Shown: positions 1 through 8,371, counted from the first letter of the stretch. The stretch is DNA of 64,000 bases from Crossiella equi (GCF_017876755.1 NZ_JAGIOO010000001.1:7239786-7303785), one strand, 5' to 3'. Notes: generated by a model not told the origin, from the sequence alone. A program made the numbers and translations.

Positions 1-93
1 CGCCGGAATGGCGAGGATCGAGCCACCCGCGCCGAGCAGGCCCAGCACGGCGCCGATGACCAGGCCGAACGCCGCCGCCAGCAGGATCGTCAC
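1..93 (-). CDS. TauE/SafE-type sulfite/anion exporter, N-terminus only
   Basis: Only the first 31 codons lie in the window and the gene runs off the left edge. The visible residues form one hydrophobic segment with the run LGLLGAGGSILAIPA. Gly-rich runs of this kind are characteristic of the first helix of TauE/SafE (DUF81) membrane proteins, which export sulfite, sulfoacetate or related anions. The start is a GTG 9 nt after the stop of the persulfide dioxygenase gene, so the two are translationally linked. In the Staphylococcus cst locus a tauE gene also sits beside cstB, which suggests removal of sulfite or thiosulfate made by the dioxygenase. Family assignment from 31 residues is probable, not certain. 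Confidence 0.7.
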   Translation of the reverse strand, partial: MTILLAAAFGLVIGAVLGLLGAGGSILAIPA

Positions 94-102
94 GGTGCCG
101 CC

Positions 103-1461
103 TCAGCCGACGGCCAGGGGCAGCCCGGCCCGGACCGCCCGGTCGAACTCGTCGTCCACCGCGACGACCTGGTGCCCGGCCGCGGCGAGGACCGAGGCCG
201 CGATCGACGCCCGGTAGCCCGCCTGGCAGTGCACCCACACCTCCCCGGCCGGGATCTCGCCGAGGCGGCCGAGCAGTTCGTGCAGCGGGATGTGGAGGGC
301 GCCGTCGATGTGCTTCCGCGCCCACTCCAGGTTGCGCCGGACATCGAGGACCGTCACCGCCCGGTGGTGGCGGACCATCGCCAGCTCACCGAAGTCCGCT
401 CGGGGGAACGATCCGAGCGGCGCGTCCCCCGACCACGCTTCGGCGGTGCCGGTGGCCGCGGTTTCGACGCGGTCGATGCCGATCCGGACCAGTTCGCGCT
501 GCGCGTCGGCGACCTGCCCGGCGGTGTCGCCGAGCAGGGACAGCGGGGTGCCCCACGGGATGAGCCAACCCAAGTAGGTGGCGAAACTGCCGTCAGCACC
601 GAAGTTCAACGTTCCCACCACGTGCCCGGCGGCGAACGCGGTCCGCGACCGCAGATCCACCACCCATTCGCCCTTGCCGATGCGCCTGCGCAGCTCGGCC
701 GGGTCGGCTGGTTCGGGCGGAGTGAAGTCGGGGGCGGCCGGGCCGGCGCTGTTGGCCGGCCCCATGTGCGCGTAGTAGGCCGGGTAGGCGTCCAGGCCGG
801 CGAGCAGTTCGTCGACGTAAGCCTGCTCGTCCCGGGTCAGCACGGGGTTGACCTGCTTCTCCCGCCCGATCGTCGAGCGGTTGGCGTCGGACTGGGTAGC
901 CGAGCAGAAACTGCCGAAGCCGTGCGTGGGAAAGATCTCAGCGTCGTCGGGCAGCACATCGGCCAGCCGGTGGGCGGAGGCGTACTGGCGCTTCACCAGC
1001 TCACCCGTGTGGGCTGGGCCGAGCAGGTCGGGACGGCCGGTGGAGCCGTACAGCAGCGAGCCGCCGGTGAACACCGCTGGGACACGCCCTGACGCCTCCA
1101 GCACGTAGGACAGGTGGGTGAAGGTGTGCCCGGGTGTCGCCAGCGCGCGCACGCGCATGTGCGGCCCGACGTCGATCACGTCGCCGTCCTTGATCGGAGT
1201 GCGCTCGAAGGACACCGGATCCGCGGCGTTGACGTGATAGGCCGCACCGGTCACTCGGGCCAGCGCCAGACCGCCGGTCACGTAGTCGTTGTGGATGTGG
1301 GTCTCGAACACGTCCGTGATCCGCAACCCGCGCATCTGAGCCAGGTCGAGAACCCGGTCGATGTCGCGCTGCGGGTCGACCACGAACGCCGTCTCGCCGT
1401 CCTCGACGAGGTAGCTGCGGTCACCGAGACTCGGCGTGTCGATGGCGATGATCTCGATCAT
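103..1461 (-). CDS. CstB-like persulfide dioxygenase fused to two rhodanese domains
   Basis: 452 residues. Residues 1-240 are a metallo-beta-lactamase fold of the ETHE1/persulfide dioxygenase type, with metal-binding THIHNDY (H55, H57), PGHTFTH (H112) and a D145 candidate in GRPDLLG. Residues 250-345 are a rhodanese-like domain with no catalytic Cys. Residues 355-450 are a second rhodanese with active loop HCQAGYRAS (Cys412). This dioxygenase / inactive rhodanese / active rhodanese order is that of Staphylococcus CstB, which oxidises low-molecular-weight persulfides to sulfite and thiosulfate in the cytoplasm. A CsoR/CstR-type palindrome lies 15 nt upstream of the ATG, so repression relieved by persulfide is likely. 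Domains are clear; substrate is inferred from the family. Confidence 0.9.
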   Translation of the reverse strand: MIEIIAIDTPSLGDRSYLVEDGETAFVVDPQRDIDRVLDLAQMRGLRITDVFETHIHNDYVTGGLALARVTGAAYHVNAADPVSFERTPIKDGDVIDVGPHMRVRALATPGHTFTHLSYVLEASGRVPAVFTGGSLLYGSTGRPDLLGPAHTGELVKRQYASAHRLADVLPDDAEIFPTHGFGSFCSATQSDANRSTIGREKQVNPVLTRDEQAYVDELLAGLDAYPAYYAHMGPANSAGPAAPDFTPPEPADPAELRRRIGKGEWVVDLRSRTAFAAGHVVGTLNFGADGSFATYLGWLIPWGTPLSLLGDTAGQVADAQRELVRIGIDRVETAATGTAEAWSGDAPLGSFPRADFGELAMVRHHRAVTVLDVRRNLEWARKHIDGALHIPLHELLGRLGEIPAGEVWVHCQAGYRASIAASVLAAAGHQVVAVDDEFDRAVRAGLPLAVG

Positions 1462-1476
1462 ATGTCCTCAATCCTT

Positions 1477-1492
1477 ATACCCCCAGGGGTAT
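1477..1492. promoter_or_regulatory. CsoR/CstR-type operator 1
   Basis: ATACCCCCAGGGGTAT is a near-perfect inverted repeat just upstream of the persulfide dioxygenase start. Its form matches operators of the CsoR/CstR repressor family, C-rich and G-rich half-sites flanked by AT. A regulator of that family is encoded at 2168-2431. Confidence 0.75.
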
Positions 1493-1530
1493 GCGGATCC
1501 AGAGTAGCGCACCTTCGGCCAGTGCTCCGG

Positions 1531-1546
1531 ATACCCCCGGACGTAT
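1531..1546. promoter_or_regulatory. CsoR/CstR-type operator 2 (imperfect)
   Basis: ATACCCCCGGACGTAT keeps the ATACCCCC half-site and the outer GTAT, with mismatches in the right arm. It lies 39 bp beyond operator 1 in the same divergent intergenic region and may be a weaker second site. Confidence 0.5.
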
Positions 1547-1659
1547 GCCGGATAACACAACTCGCTTCGTGAACACGGGTAGCATCACGGCGCCTGGACG
1601 CGAAGGCCAGAGGACTTGGTCCCCGGGACGAGGGACTGTGGTCACCGCAGGCGGTCAAG

Positions 1660-1675
1660 GTACCCCCGGGGGTAT
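1660..1675. promoter_or_regulatory. CsoR/CstR-type operator 3
   Basis: GTACCCCCGGGGGTAT is a strong palindrome 45 bp upstream of the GTG start of the small Cys-rich gene. The position fits promoter occlusion by the repressor encoded downstream. Confidence 0.75.
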
Positions 1676-1719
1676 GCTGAACCCAGGGAAGTGACCAGAG
1701 ACTCGTGGAGGAACACCTC

Positions 1720-1881
1720 GTGTGCCAGAGAATCGTCTGCTCGAAGTGCGGGAAACCGTCCTACCGGGGCTGCGGCAACCATGTCGAACAGGTCCTGGGC
1801 GATGTGCCCGCGGCCCAGCGCTGCTCCTGCTCCGCCGGGCGGCCCGGACGGAAGCCGTGGCGGTTGTTCGGTCGCCGCTGA
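1720..1881 (+). CDS. 53-residue Cys-rich protein in the persulfide regulon
   Basis: A short gene with GTG start and a good ribosome site, GGAGG at 1707-1711. The product begins MCQRIVCSKCGKP, continues YRGCGNHVEQVLGDVP and ends in a basic tail. It has six Cys: C2, a CxxC pair at C7/C10, C18 in GCGNH, and C35/C37 in RCSC. The layout resembles very short bacterial proteins of pattern MC-x4-C-x2-C...GCG-x-H-V-x15-C, usually annotated only as hypothetical. The Cys/His set could bind zinc or carry sulfur. The regulatory palindrome upstream ties it to the persulfide response. Function is unknown; the open frame, ribosome site and Cys pattern are what support it. Confidence 0.75.
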   Translation: MCQRIVCSKCGKPSYRGCGNHVEQVLGDVPAAQRCSCSAGRPGRKPWRLFGRR

Positions 1882-2167
1882 CCGGCCGGGTGGTGACTGG
1901 CGGGCCGCCGGTCACCACCCGATCGGTGGAAACATGACTGGACACCTTCGTCCACGGCCGGGGCCGCGCTCGGCAGCCCGATCCTCGGACGGGTCGTGCC
2001 GGGCTGGGTGGCCGCACAGCTCAATGCCGAGTTCGGCACCGTGTTCGCCGGCCGGTGAGATCGACTGGACCGCGCCCGTCGGCCTCAGCGGGCAACGGAA
2101 GGCGATCGCCGCACACGCGAACCGGCCCGCTGACGATGGCTCCGCGCCAGCCCGGCTGCCTGACTCC
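1882..2167. other. Gap between Cys-rich gene and repressor; nothing assigned
   Basis: No convincing gene. A plus-strand frame ending in TGA at 2056-2058 would encode the short protein-like stretch ALGSPILGRVVPGWVAAQLN, but it has no ribosome site and no family I recognise. It may be a remnant of a lost gene. Confidence 0.4.
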
Positions 2168-2431
2168 TCAAGCCAGAGTCAGAAACAGCTTCTCCAGCTG
2201 CTCACGGTCGGCGGCACCCTGCTGCGAATCGTCGGACAGGCACTGCTCCAGTCCACTGGCGATGAGCCGGAACCCGGCCCGGTCCAGCGCCCGGGACACG
2301 GCGGCGAGCTGGATGATGACGTCCCGGCACTCGCGGCCCTCGTCGATCATCTGGATCAGCCCGCCGACCTGCCCCTGCGCTCGCCGCAGCCGCTTGCGCA
2401 CGTCCGCGACCACATCTTCGTTCAGTTTCAC
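2168..2431 (-). CDS. CsoR/CstR-family repressor, likely persulfide sensor
   Basis: 87 residues, all-helical DUF156 family, with the typical RKRLRRAQGQVGGLIQMI start and two Cys, C35 in GRECRD and C64 in LEQC. The copper-sensing CsoR triad is Cys-His-Cys. Here the His position, four residues before the second Cys, is Gly60, as expected for proteins that do not sense copper; CstR senses persulfide through the two Cys. The start is a GTG behind GAGGAGG rather than the upstream in-frame start, because only this one removes an unlikely Pro/Gly/Arg leader and gives a ribosome site. An operator lies directly upstream (autoregulation), and three more lie at the neighbouring promoters. Confidence 0.88.
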   Translation of the reverse strand: MKLNEDVVADVRKRLRRAQGQVGGLIQMIDEGRECRDVIIQLAAVSRALDRAGFRLIASGLEQCLSDDSQQGAADREQLEKLFLTLA

Positions 2432-2444
2432 GCCGACCTCCTCT

Positions 2445-2462
2445 GGTACCCCCCAGGGTACC
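2445..2462. promoter_or_regulatory. CsoR/CstR-type operator 4 (autoregulatory)
   Basis: GGTACCCCCCAGGGTACC lies 14 bp upstream of the repressor GTG, partly covering where RNA polymerase would bind. It is the fourth site of this type in 1 kb. Confidence 0.7.
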
Positions 2463-2836
2463 TGCCCAGGACCGTGGCCAGGCGCCGGCACGCACCTGCG
2501 CCATGTCGAGCCGCCGCACCCTCCCAGGTTTCCTGGCCGAGCGGGACCGGGCGGCAGGCACCGGAAAGGCCGGAAGTGCCGCCGAAGAGGACCGAACGGC
2601 TCCATCGGTGCCTTGCCCGTTCGGCGCACACTGACTGCCGAACCCGGTGGGAGAAGGGATCAGCCAAGGGATACGGCAGAACGGTCCAGGACGAACCGCG
2701 GGAACCCGCGCGGGACCTGCGCAAGGCGATTCCCACGGTTTACCAGGGAGCAGACATGCACAGTCCCTGGATGGGTTTCCTTCCAGGGGCATTGTCGTTG
2801 TGCAGGCGGCGAAGTGCCGCAGTGGCCCAAGAGCCG
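2463..2836. other. Intergenic region upstream of the repressor
   Basis: About 370 bp between operator 4 and the terminator of the next operon. It presumably holds the repressor promoter. I see no protein-like frame or RNA gene in it. Confidence 0.4.
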
Positions 2837-2868
2837 CGGGTGCCCTCGCCGAGTGACGAGGGCACCCG
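2837..2868 (-). terminator. Hairpin terminator after the flavoprotein operon
   Basis: A perfect 12-bp stem, CGGGTGCCCTCG at 2837-2848 with its complement at 2857-2868, and an 8-nt loop, starting 9 bp beyond the stop of the minus-strand flavoprotein gene. There is no U-run, as is common in GC-rich actinobacteria. Confidence 0.75.
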
Positions 2869-2876
2869 TCTTCGCT

Positions 2877-4232
2877 TCAGTGGTATCGGCCTGGGGCGAT
2901 CACCCCGTCCGGGTCCAGCATGGCCTTCACCCGATCCAGCAGCCGCCGGGCCGCCGGGTCGGGGCTGAGCCGCTCCGCCCAGTCGGCGTGGTCGACATCC
3001 AAGCGGCACATCGTGAAACCGGCCTCCGCGAACACGGTGTACAACCCGTCCAGAGCCCGATGGGCGCGTGCGGCCTCGGCCTCCTCACGCTCAAAGCGCA
3101 GCGCGATGATGGCCAGGGTCTGCTCGGTGTCGAGGGTGAAATACGTCGCCCCGTACCGGACTCCGGTCCGGTCGTGCATGTCCCGCAACAACTCCTCCGA
3201 GCGGGCGATCATCTCCCCGGACAGCGGGACGACCGGCAGGAAGAACACCAGCCCGGCCCGCTCATCCATCTTCTCCACCGGCTGCCCGGTCTTGGTGGTG
3301 AGCAGCAGATCCTCAGGATCGGGCACACCCACGTACTCATCATCGACCAGGGCCGCCAGCCGCCGGTCCTCCTCGGCCAGCCCCGGCGTCGCGGAGTGCC
3401 AGACCGCGGTGAACAGACCCGACTCCGCCGCCTCGGCCGCCACGATCCCACTCAGCGCCGCGACCGCGCTGGCCGCGCCGTCCAGGCACACGTGCACCAG
3501 GTACTCACCCGGCCGTCCCCGGTAGGCCACCGCCGCGGCCGGGTTGTAGACGCGCAGGGCGTTCTGGGCCAACCCCTGCCGCACCCAACGACGACACAGA
3601 GCCGTCGCGGCGGGCAGGGACTCCGGGGCGAACTGCAGCCACAGCACCCGCACCGCCTCCGGGCGCGGGTGCAGGCGCACCGCGGCGGCGGTGACCACAC
3701 CCAGGCCCGACTGGACGAAGGCGTGCAGCAGCGACGGCCCCAACCCTGGGGCATAGGCCGGGCCGGTGCCGGGCCACCAGCCCACCCGCACCAGCTCCCC
3801 GTCAGGCAGCACGACCTCCAGGCCGAGCAGATCCCGCTCCCGGGGACCGCGCAGGCCGACACCGCGGTCCAGGGTGTTGCCCACGACGCTGGTGTGGGCC
3901 GAGGAGGCGGTGAGGTTGACGATCCGGTCCGTGCCCTCCAGCGCCTGGGCCAGCCGGGCCTGGGTCACGCCCGGTTCGACCACCGCGAAGCCCTGCTCGG
4001 TGTCCAGGGCGCGGATACCGTCCATGCCGCTCAGGTCCAGGGTGACCACACCGTCGCGCACGGGTTCACGGGAGCCCAAACCCCAGTTGCGGCCCGTGCT
4101 GTAGACGTGGAAGGACGCCCCCGCCGCGGTAGCGATGATCTTCTGTACCTCCTCCGGGGTCCGGGGACGCAGGACCTCGAGCACGGTCCGGGAGCGGAAC
4201 ATGCCGATGTTGGGGCCCAACATGTGGTGCAC
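2877..4232 (-). CDS. VAO-family FAD-dependent oxidase/dehydrogenase
   Basis: 451 residues. The N-terminal half is a PCMH-type FAD-binding domain with the pyrophosphate-loop-like STGRNWGLGS near residue 47 and DGVVTLDLSGMDGI after it. The C-terminal half is the substrate cap. It ends in MLDPDGVIAPGRY, the DPxGxxxPGRY signature of the vanillyl-alcohol oxidase / 4-cresol dehydrogenase group, whose members oxidise phenolic or alcohol substrates. It is the third gene of an operon, with its GTG start 3 nt after the aldolase stop, and is followed by a strong hairpin. The substrate cannot be told; joint operation with the aldolase and the FAD/NAD(P) enzyme suggests a small dedicated pathway rather than central metabolism. 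Confidence 0.82.
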   Translation of the reverse strand: MHHMLGPNIGMFRSRTVLEVLRPRTPEEVQKIIATAAGASFHVYSTGRNWGLGSREPVRDGVVTLDLSGMDGIRALDTEQGFAVVEPGVTQARLAQALEGTDRIVNLTASSAHTSVVGNTLDRGVGLRGPRERDLLGLEVVLPDGELVRVGWWPGTGPAYAPGLGPSLLHAFVQSGLGVVTAAAVRLHPRPEAVRVLWLQFAPESLPAATALCRRWVRQGLAQNALRVYNPAAAVAYRGRPGEYLVHVCLDGAASAVAALSGIVAAEAAESGLFTAVWHSATPGLAEEDRRLAALVDDEYVGVPDPEDLLLTTKTGQPVEKMDERAGLVFFLPVVPLSGEMIARSEELLRDMHDRTGVRYGATYFTLDTEQTLAIIALRFEREEAEAARAHRALDGLYTVFAEAGFTMCRLDVDHADWAERLSPDPAARRLLDRVKAMLDPDGVIAPGRYH

Positions 4233-4235
4233 CGC

Positions 4236-5024
4236 CTACTCGTCGAGGAAATCGGGCTGGAGGTTCACGATGTGGTCGTAGAGGACCTGGAAGCTGTACC
4301 AGGCCAGCTTCGGGTCACCGAAACCGCTGCGCGCCGAACGCGCCTGCTCCTGGCTCATCGGGCGCAGCGCACCCGCGGCGCGGGCCCGCAGCTGCACATC
4401 GGCGCACCGGTCGAAGCTGATGAACCAGAACGCGGCCTCATCGATCGTGCCGCCCACGGTGATCAGACCGTGGTAGCGCAACAGGATCGCGCGCTTGTCC
4501 CCCAACGCCGTGGCCACCGCCTGGCCCTGGCCGGGATCCACGGTCGGGCCCTCGTAGTCATCGCAGAGCACGTGGTCGTCGTAGAAGGCCGCCGACTCCT
4601 GGTCCACCACCTCCAACCCGGTGCCCAGCGCGGTCAGCGCGCGGGAGTTGAGGGTGTGGGCGTGCGCGGCGGCGTGGGCGTCCGGGCGCTGGTTGTGGAT
4701 GGCGGAGTGGATGACGAAGGCGCTGGGGTTGATCGGCAGGTCCCCGTGCACGATGGTGCCCGCGGAGTCCACGCAGATCAGGTCGGAGACGCGGATCCGG
4801 TTGAACGCCACACCGAAGGGGTTGACCCAGAACTGGTCGTGGTGCTCGGGATCGCGCACCGACAGGTGCCCGGAGATGCCCTCGTCGAAGCCGTAGTGCC
4901 CGAACAGCCGCACCGCCGCGGTGAGCCTGCGCTTGAGGTGCACCCGCTCATGCGAGGGGGTCTTGAACTCAGGCGGTTGGGAGATCGGCAGACCCTTGTC
5001 CGTGTCCGACAAGTACGTTGTCAC
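4236..5024 (-). CDS. Class II aldolase/adducin-family protein
   Basis: 262 residues covering a full aldolase II/adducin domain. Metal-site-like features are HAHTLN near residue 142 and RYHGLITVG near 205, preceded by GFDEGISGHLSVRDPE. Members include sugar-phosphate aldolases, epimerases and decarboxylase-like proteins that use a divalent metal; this subgroup of short stand-alone proteins is poorly characterised. The N-terminus from MTTYLSDTDKG fits the subgroup, and this start makes the gene overlap the upstream FAD/NAD(P) gene by 56 bp, implying translational coupling. Cytoplasmic. The exact reaction is not predictable. Confidence 0.82.
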   Translation of the reverse strand: MTTYLSDTDKGLPISQPPEFKTPSHERVHLKRRLTAAVRLFGHYGFDEGISGHLSVRDPEHHDQFWVNPFGVAFNRIRVSDLICVDSAGTIVHGDLPINPSAFVIHSAIHNQRPDAHAAAHAHTLNSRALTALGTGLEVVDQESAAFYDDHVLCDDYEGPTVDPGQGQAVATALGDKRAILLRYHGLITVGGTIDEAAFWFISFDRCADVQLRARAAGALRPMSQEQARSARSGFGDPKLAWYSFQVLYDHIVNLQPDFLDE

Positions 5025-6486
5025 CGGTCAGTCCTCTCGTGATGGTGTGCGCGATGCGGTCGGCGCGGGCGGCCAGGACCGGCATGCCGAAGGTGAACAG
5101 GTAAGAGCCGCGGGTGAGGTCACCCAGGGCGTACAGCCGGGAGCAGGGCACCCCGCGCCAGGTCGTCAGACGGCTGGTGGTCCGGTCGATGTGCACCCCG
5201 CCGAAGGAGTGCGGTACGGCCATGCCCTGCGCGGTGAGCGAGGCCAGCAACGGGGCGGCCGTGGGCGCGGGCAGCTGCTCGGCCGGGGTGGAGGCGGCCA
5301 CCACCACATCCACGTCGACATCACCGTCGGCGCTGACGGTGAAGCCACCACCGGATTTCGGGGTGATGGCACGGACCCCGGCCAGGACCTCCAGCTGGCC
5401 GTTCTCGGCCAGCTCCAGCAGGTGTGCGGCGTTGCCCGGGGGCATGGGGCAGCAGTTGCGCATCAACGCCCGGTGGTGGGCGCGGATCCGTGCCTTGTCC
5501 TGCTCGGCCAGCAGGTACCAGGCGTCCTGGCCGGACAGCACCATCGCATCCCGCAGCACCGTCCACCCGGGATCCTCATCGTGCAGCGCGCTGTCCAGGT
5601 CCTCCCGCAACCGGGGCAGTGACGGCCCGGTGCGCGCGAGATCGGCGGCGACGCGGTCGAAGTCCGCGCCCGCCTCGGCCAGCTCGGCCCGCACCAGAGC
5701 GAGCACCTCCTCCAGGCGCAGCGCGCCCTTCGGTCCGGCCAGCTCCACCAGCCCGGGCACGGTCAGCCGGGTCAGCTCCCGGTGCACGGGTTTGCGGCGC
5801 ACCGCGGGCAGACCGCCGGTGCGCGAGATCAGACGGATCGGGCCCTGATGTCCGCGGGCGCGCAGCGCCATCACCACATCGACCGCGGTCAGACCCGAGC
5901 CGACCACCCCGACACTGGCGTGCTCGCCCACCTCGGCCAGTGACCGCCGCAGCGGATACGGACCCGGCACAAAACCCGGGACCCCGGTCAGTGCGTAGTG
6001 GTCATAGGAAGGCGCGCCGCCCAGACACAGCACCGCGTGGTCGAACGGCCCCTCGATCCACCCGTCACCCTGGGCCTCCAGCCTGCCCCCGCGCACCGTC
6101 AGCGAACGCACCGCCCACGGCCGCACCACGACCTGTGAGCCCGCCGCCCGCAACGCATCGATGGCCCGCGCCGCCGAATCCTCCAGATACCGGCCGACCA
6201 GCCACCTCGGTGGCACCGCGGTCTCGGCGGCCAGCTCACCCCGGCCGTGCTCACGCAGCCACCGCGTGCCGTGGCCGGGATCCCAGGCACGCACCGACAT
6301 CTCCGCCATCGGCACGTTGGCCAAGACCTCATCACCCTCGGGCTGGAACACCCGACCCCGCCAGAGGTTCGGCCCCGGCTCGAAAACGGTGACGCTCACC
6401 GGGGAGACGGACGCGGTGTGCCGGGCCACCGCTTCCAGCACACAGGCCGCAGCCGGACCACCGCCTACGACCGCAAGCTTCAACAT
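4969..6486 (-). CDS. FAD/NAD(P)-binding protein, HpyO/NAD_binding_9 type
   Basis: 505 residues. It begins with a dinucleotide fold, LAVVGGGPAAACVLEAV, and carries a second Rossmann motif, VGVVGSGLTAVDVVMALRA, near residue 193. FEPGPNLWRGRVFQPE near residue 35 and the overall plan fit the FAD/NAD(P)-binding HpyO-like family (flavin monooxygenase-like proteins of unclear substrate). It is the first gene of the operon with the aldolase and VAO-type oxidase. A GGGAG ribosome site precedes the ATG, and the 3' end overlaps the aldolase start by 56 bp. Monooxygenase or oxidoreductase activity is inferred. Confidence 0.8.
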   Translation of the reverse strand: MLKLAVVGGGPAAACVLEAVARHTASVSPVSVTVFEPGPNLWRGRVFQPEGDEVLANVPMAEMSVRAWDPGHGTRWLREHGRGELAAETAVPPRWLVGRYLEDSAARAIDALRAAGSQVVVRPWAVRSLTVRGGRLEAQGDGWIEGPFDHAVLCLGGAPSYDHYALTGVPGFVPGPYPLRRSLAEVGEHASVGVVGSGLTAVDVVMALRARGHQGPIRLISRTGGLPAVRRKPVHRELTRLTVPGLVELAGPKGALRLEEVLALVRAELAEAGADFDRVAADLARTGPSLPRLREDLDSALHDEDPGWTVLRDAMVLSGQDAWYLLAEQDKARIRAHHRALMRNCCPMPPGNAAHLLELAENGQLEVLAGVRAITPKSGGGFTVSADGDVDVDVVVAASTPAEQLPAPTAAPLLASLTAQGMAVPHSFGGVHIDRTTSRLTTWRGVPCSRLYALGDLTRGSYLFTFGMPVLAARADRIAHTITRGLTGDNVLVGHGQGSADLPTA

Positions 6487-6847
6487 CGTCGACTCACTCC
6501 CACGTCTTCTCGGCGCACCGCGGTGCCCGCACGGATCAGGCCGTGCGGACTCGAATGCGGATTTCGCCGGTCGGGCTTTGTCGCCGTTTCAGTACCGGCA
6601 CCGCGAAATGGTTCAGGCGGTCCGAGTCCGGGGACAATCAGTCGAAGTACCTAGGCGACCCGGCCGGCCTACGCATCTCGTGCGGCTGGGCCGGGTGGAC
6701 CCGTGCGCGCTGGGCAGGAGGAACCAGGTGCGCTGGGCGGTGCGGCCCTGGGAGGCGGGCAGGTGGGAGAAGTCGTCTGGACAACTGAGATCCCACGATC
6801 GGATTACGCACGCGGCGCGGCGCGGGCGGGCTTGCGTCCGGGAACGG
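6487..6847. other. Promoter region of the redox operon
   Basis: About 360 bp between the FAD/NAD(P) gene start and the 3' end of a decayed regulator gene. No coding frame or clear operator is visible. Confidence 0.4.
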
Positions 6848-7872
6848 TCAGTCGCGCGAGGCGAACCAGACGCCGATCTGCACCCGGGAGGCGGATCCGG
6901 GCGTGCGCAGGATGTGGTCGACGTGCACCGCGACCGTGCGCGGGGAGATGGCCAGCTCAGCGGCAATCCCTTTGTTCGTCTTGCCCCCGGCCACCAGCCT
7001 GGCCACATCCGCCTGGCGCTGGGTGAGCGGCCCGGCGTCCCCGGCCCCGTCGCGCGGCAGGAAGTCCGCCGCCAGCTCCAGCGTGGAGCCGTGCGCCGCG
7101 CCCGCGTCCCGGGCGGCGAGGTAGCGCTCCTCGCCCAGCGCGCGGGTCAGGGCCGCCTCGGACGCGCGGTGTGGGAGCAGCAGTTTCGGGTCGCCGGACA
7201 GGAACGGCCCGCCCACTCGCGCCCACAGCTTCTCGGCCAGGCCGAGGGGGTCGTTGAAGGCCACCGCCACCCGCACGCACTCCGCGGCGTGACCGAAGGT
7301 GGCCGCCACAATCCCGGTGCCGCCACGTGCCCGCCGCCATGACGCAGTGCGCCAGGCCCCGGGTGGACAGCTCGCCGAGCTCAACCAGCCGCCGCGCGCG
7401 GGAGGCCGCGAGCTCGGCGTCCCCGGCCAGCAGCGAGGTGATCGCCAGGCCCGCGCGTGGCGGGCAGTCCCCGCCCACGGGCCGGAGCGGGTCCTCGTGC
7501 TGTGCCAGCGACTCCTGGAACGCGTGTTCCGCCCGGGGCAGGTCGCCCGCCAGCAGGAACGTGTTGCCCGCGGCCACCAGCGCCGTGCCCAGCGGCGCGG
7601 GGTCGCCGTGGGTGCGGGCCAGCTGGACGGCCGCCTCGGCCAGCGCCCGCGCGTCCGCCAGGTCGCCGAGCGCGGAGGCCAGGGCGGCGTCCGGGGCGCC
7701 CCGGCCCCGGCCCGGTCGATGAACAGGGTGACCGCGTCGGCCGGACCGACCAGCTCCCCGTCCGCCAGGCCCGGTCAGGGTGACCAGCCGGTGCTCCGCC
7801 AGCAGCCCACCGATCTCGGCCAGCTCGGCACCCCGGCCGACGAAGCTCGTCAGCTCGGCCGCGTGCCCACTC
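6848..7872 (-). pseudogene. Decayed LuxR-family ATPase regulator
   Basis: Fragments of one regulator lie in order but in different frames. The N-terminal AELTSFVGRGAELAEIGGLL...RLVTLTG (7770-7860) normally leads into a P-loop, but here the P-loop and the ATPase core are missing and the frame jumps near 7775 to LADGELVGPADAVTLFID. A second shift near 7700 leads to ALASALGDLADARALAEAA and the TPR-like part, and a third near 7330 to the C-terminal LuxR helix-turn-helix (PLTQRQADVARLVAGGKTNK...SPRTVAVHVDHIL, ending at 6848). At least three shifts plus a large deletion make this a pseudogene. A sequencing error could explain one shift but not the missing ATPase domain. Confidence 0.85.
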
Positions 7873-7927
7873 GTGACCCTCCGGTTGCCGGGCGTTTTTC
7901 CGGGTGCTGTATCGTTGCTGCCAGCAA

Positions 7928-8013
<86 letters not shown>

Positions 8014-8017
8014 GTTC

Positions 8018-8048
8018 AAGACCCGCCGATGTCTCGTCGGCGGGTCTT
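8018..8048 (+). terminator. tRNA-Val terminator
   Basis: AAGACCCGCCGA at 8018-8029 pairs perfectly with TCGGCGGGTCTT at 8037-8048 around a 7-nt loop. It lies 15 bp after the tRNA. Confidence 0.8.
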
Positions 8049-8101
8049 GAGCCGTCACGGATTTGAGACCGCTTCCGTTCGTGGGGAAGAGGGTCGTCAT
8101 C

Positions 8102-8371
8102 ATGTCGAAGCGTCACCCGCCAGAGGCTTGTGAGAAGGCCGTGCGCCCGGCCCTTGAGCGTCTCGACGAGTTCGAGTCTCCGTGTGCCGGCGCCAGGGCG
8201 ATCGGGCCGATGGTCGATGTGCGCTGCGAAACGTCGCGGGGACTGCTGTCGGCCGAGCGTGAGGAGTTGCCGCGGCCGCGGAAGGAAGTCCGGGATCCCC
8301 AGCAGGCCAACAAGATCCTGACGCGGGCATGGTCTTCTCTCGCGCGGGAGCTCGACCCGCGGCACCACTGA
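8102..8371 (+). pseudogene. IS3-type OrfA transposase remnant
   Basis: The frame gives SKRHPPEACEKAVRPALERL, matching the usual KRYPPEVREKAVRLVLE start of IS3-type OrfA. QQANKILTRAWSSLARELD later matches the usual RRANEILKRASAFFAAELD. The middle helix-turn-helix (normally HPETLRRWVRQ) is corrupted to RCETSRGLLSA. Most conserved hydrophobic positions survive but the DNA-binding helix does not, so it is taken as inactive. Confidence 0.75.

Noticed and set aside
1930-2058. Short plus-strand frame with protein-like end
   Set aside because: No ribosome site, no recognisable family; at best a remnant.
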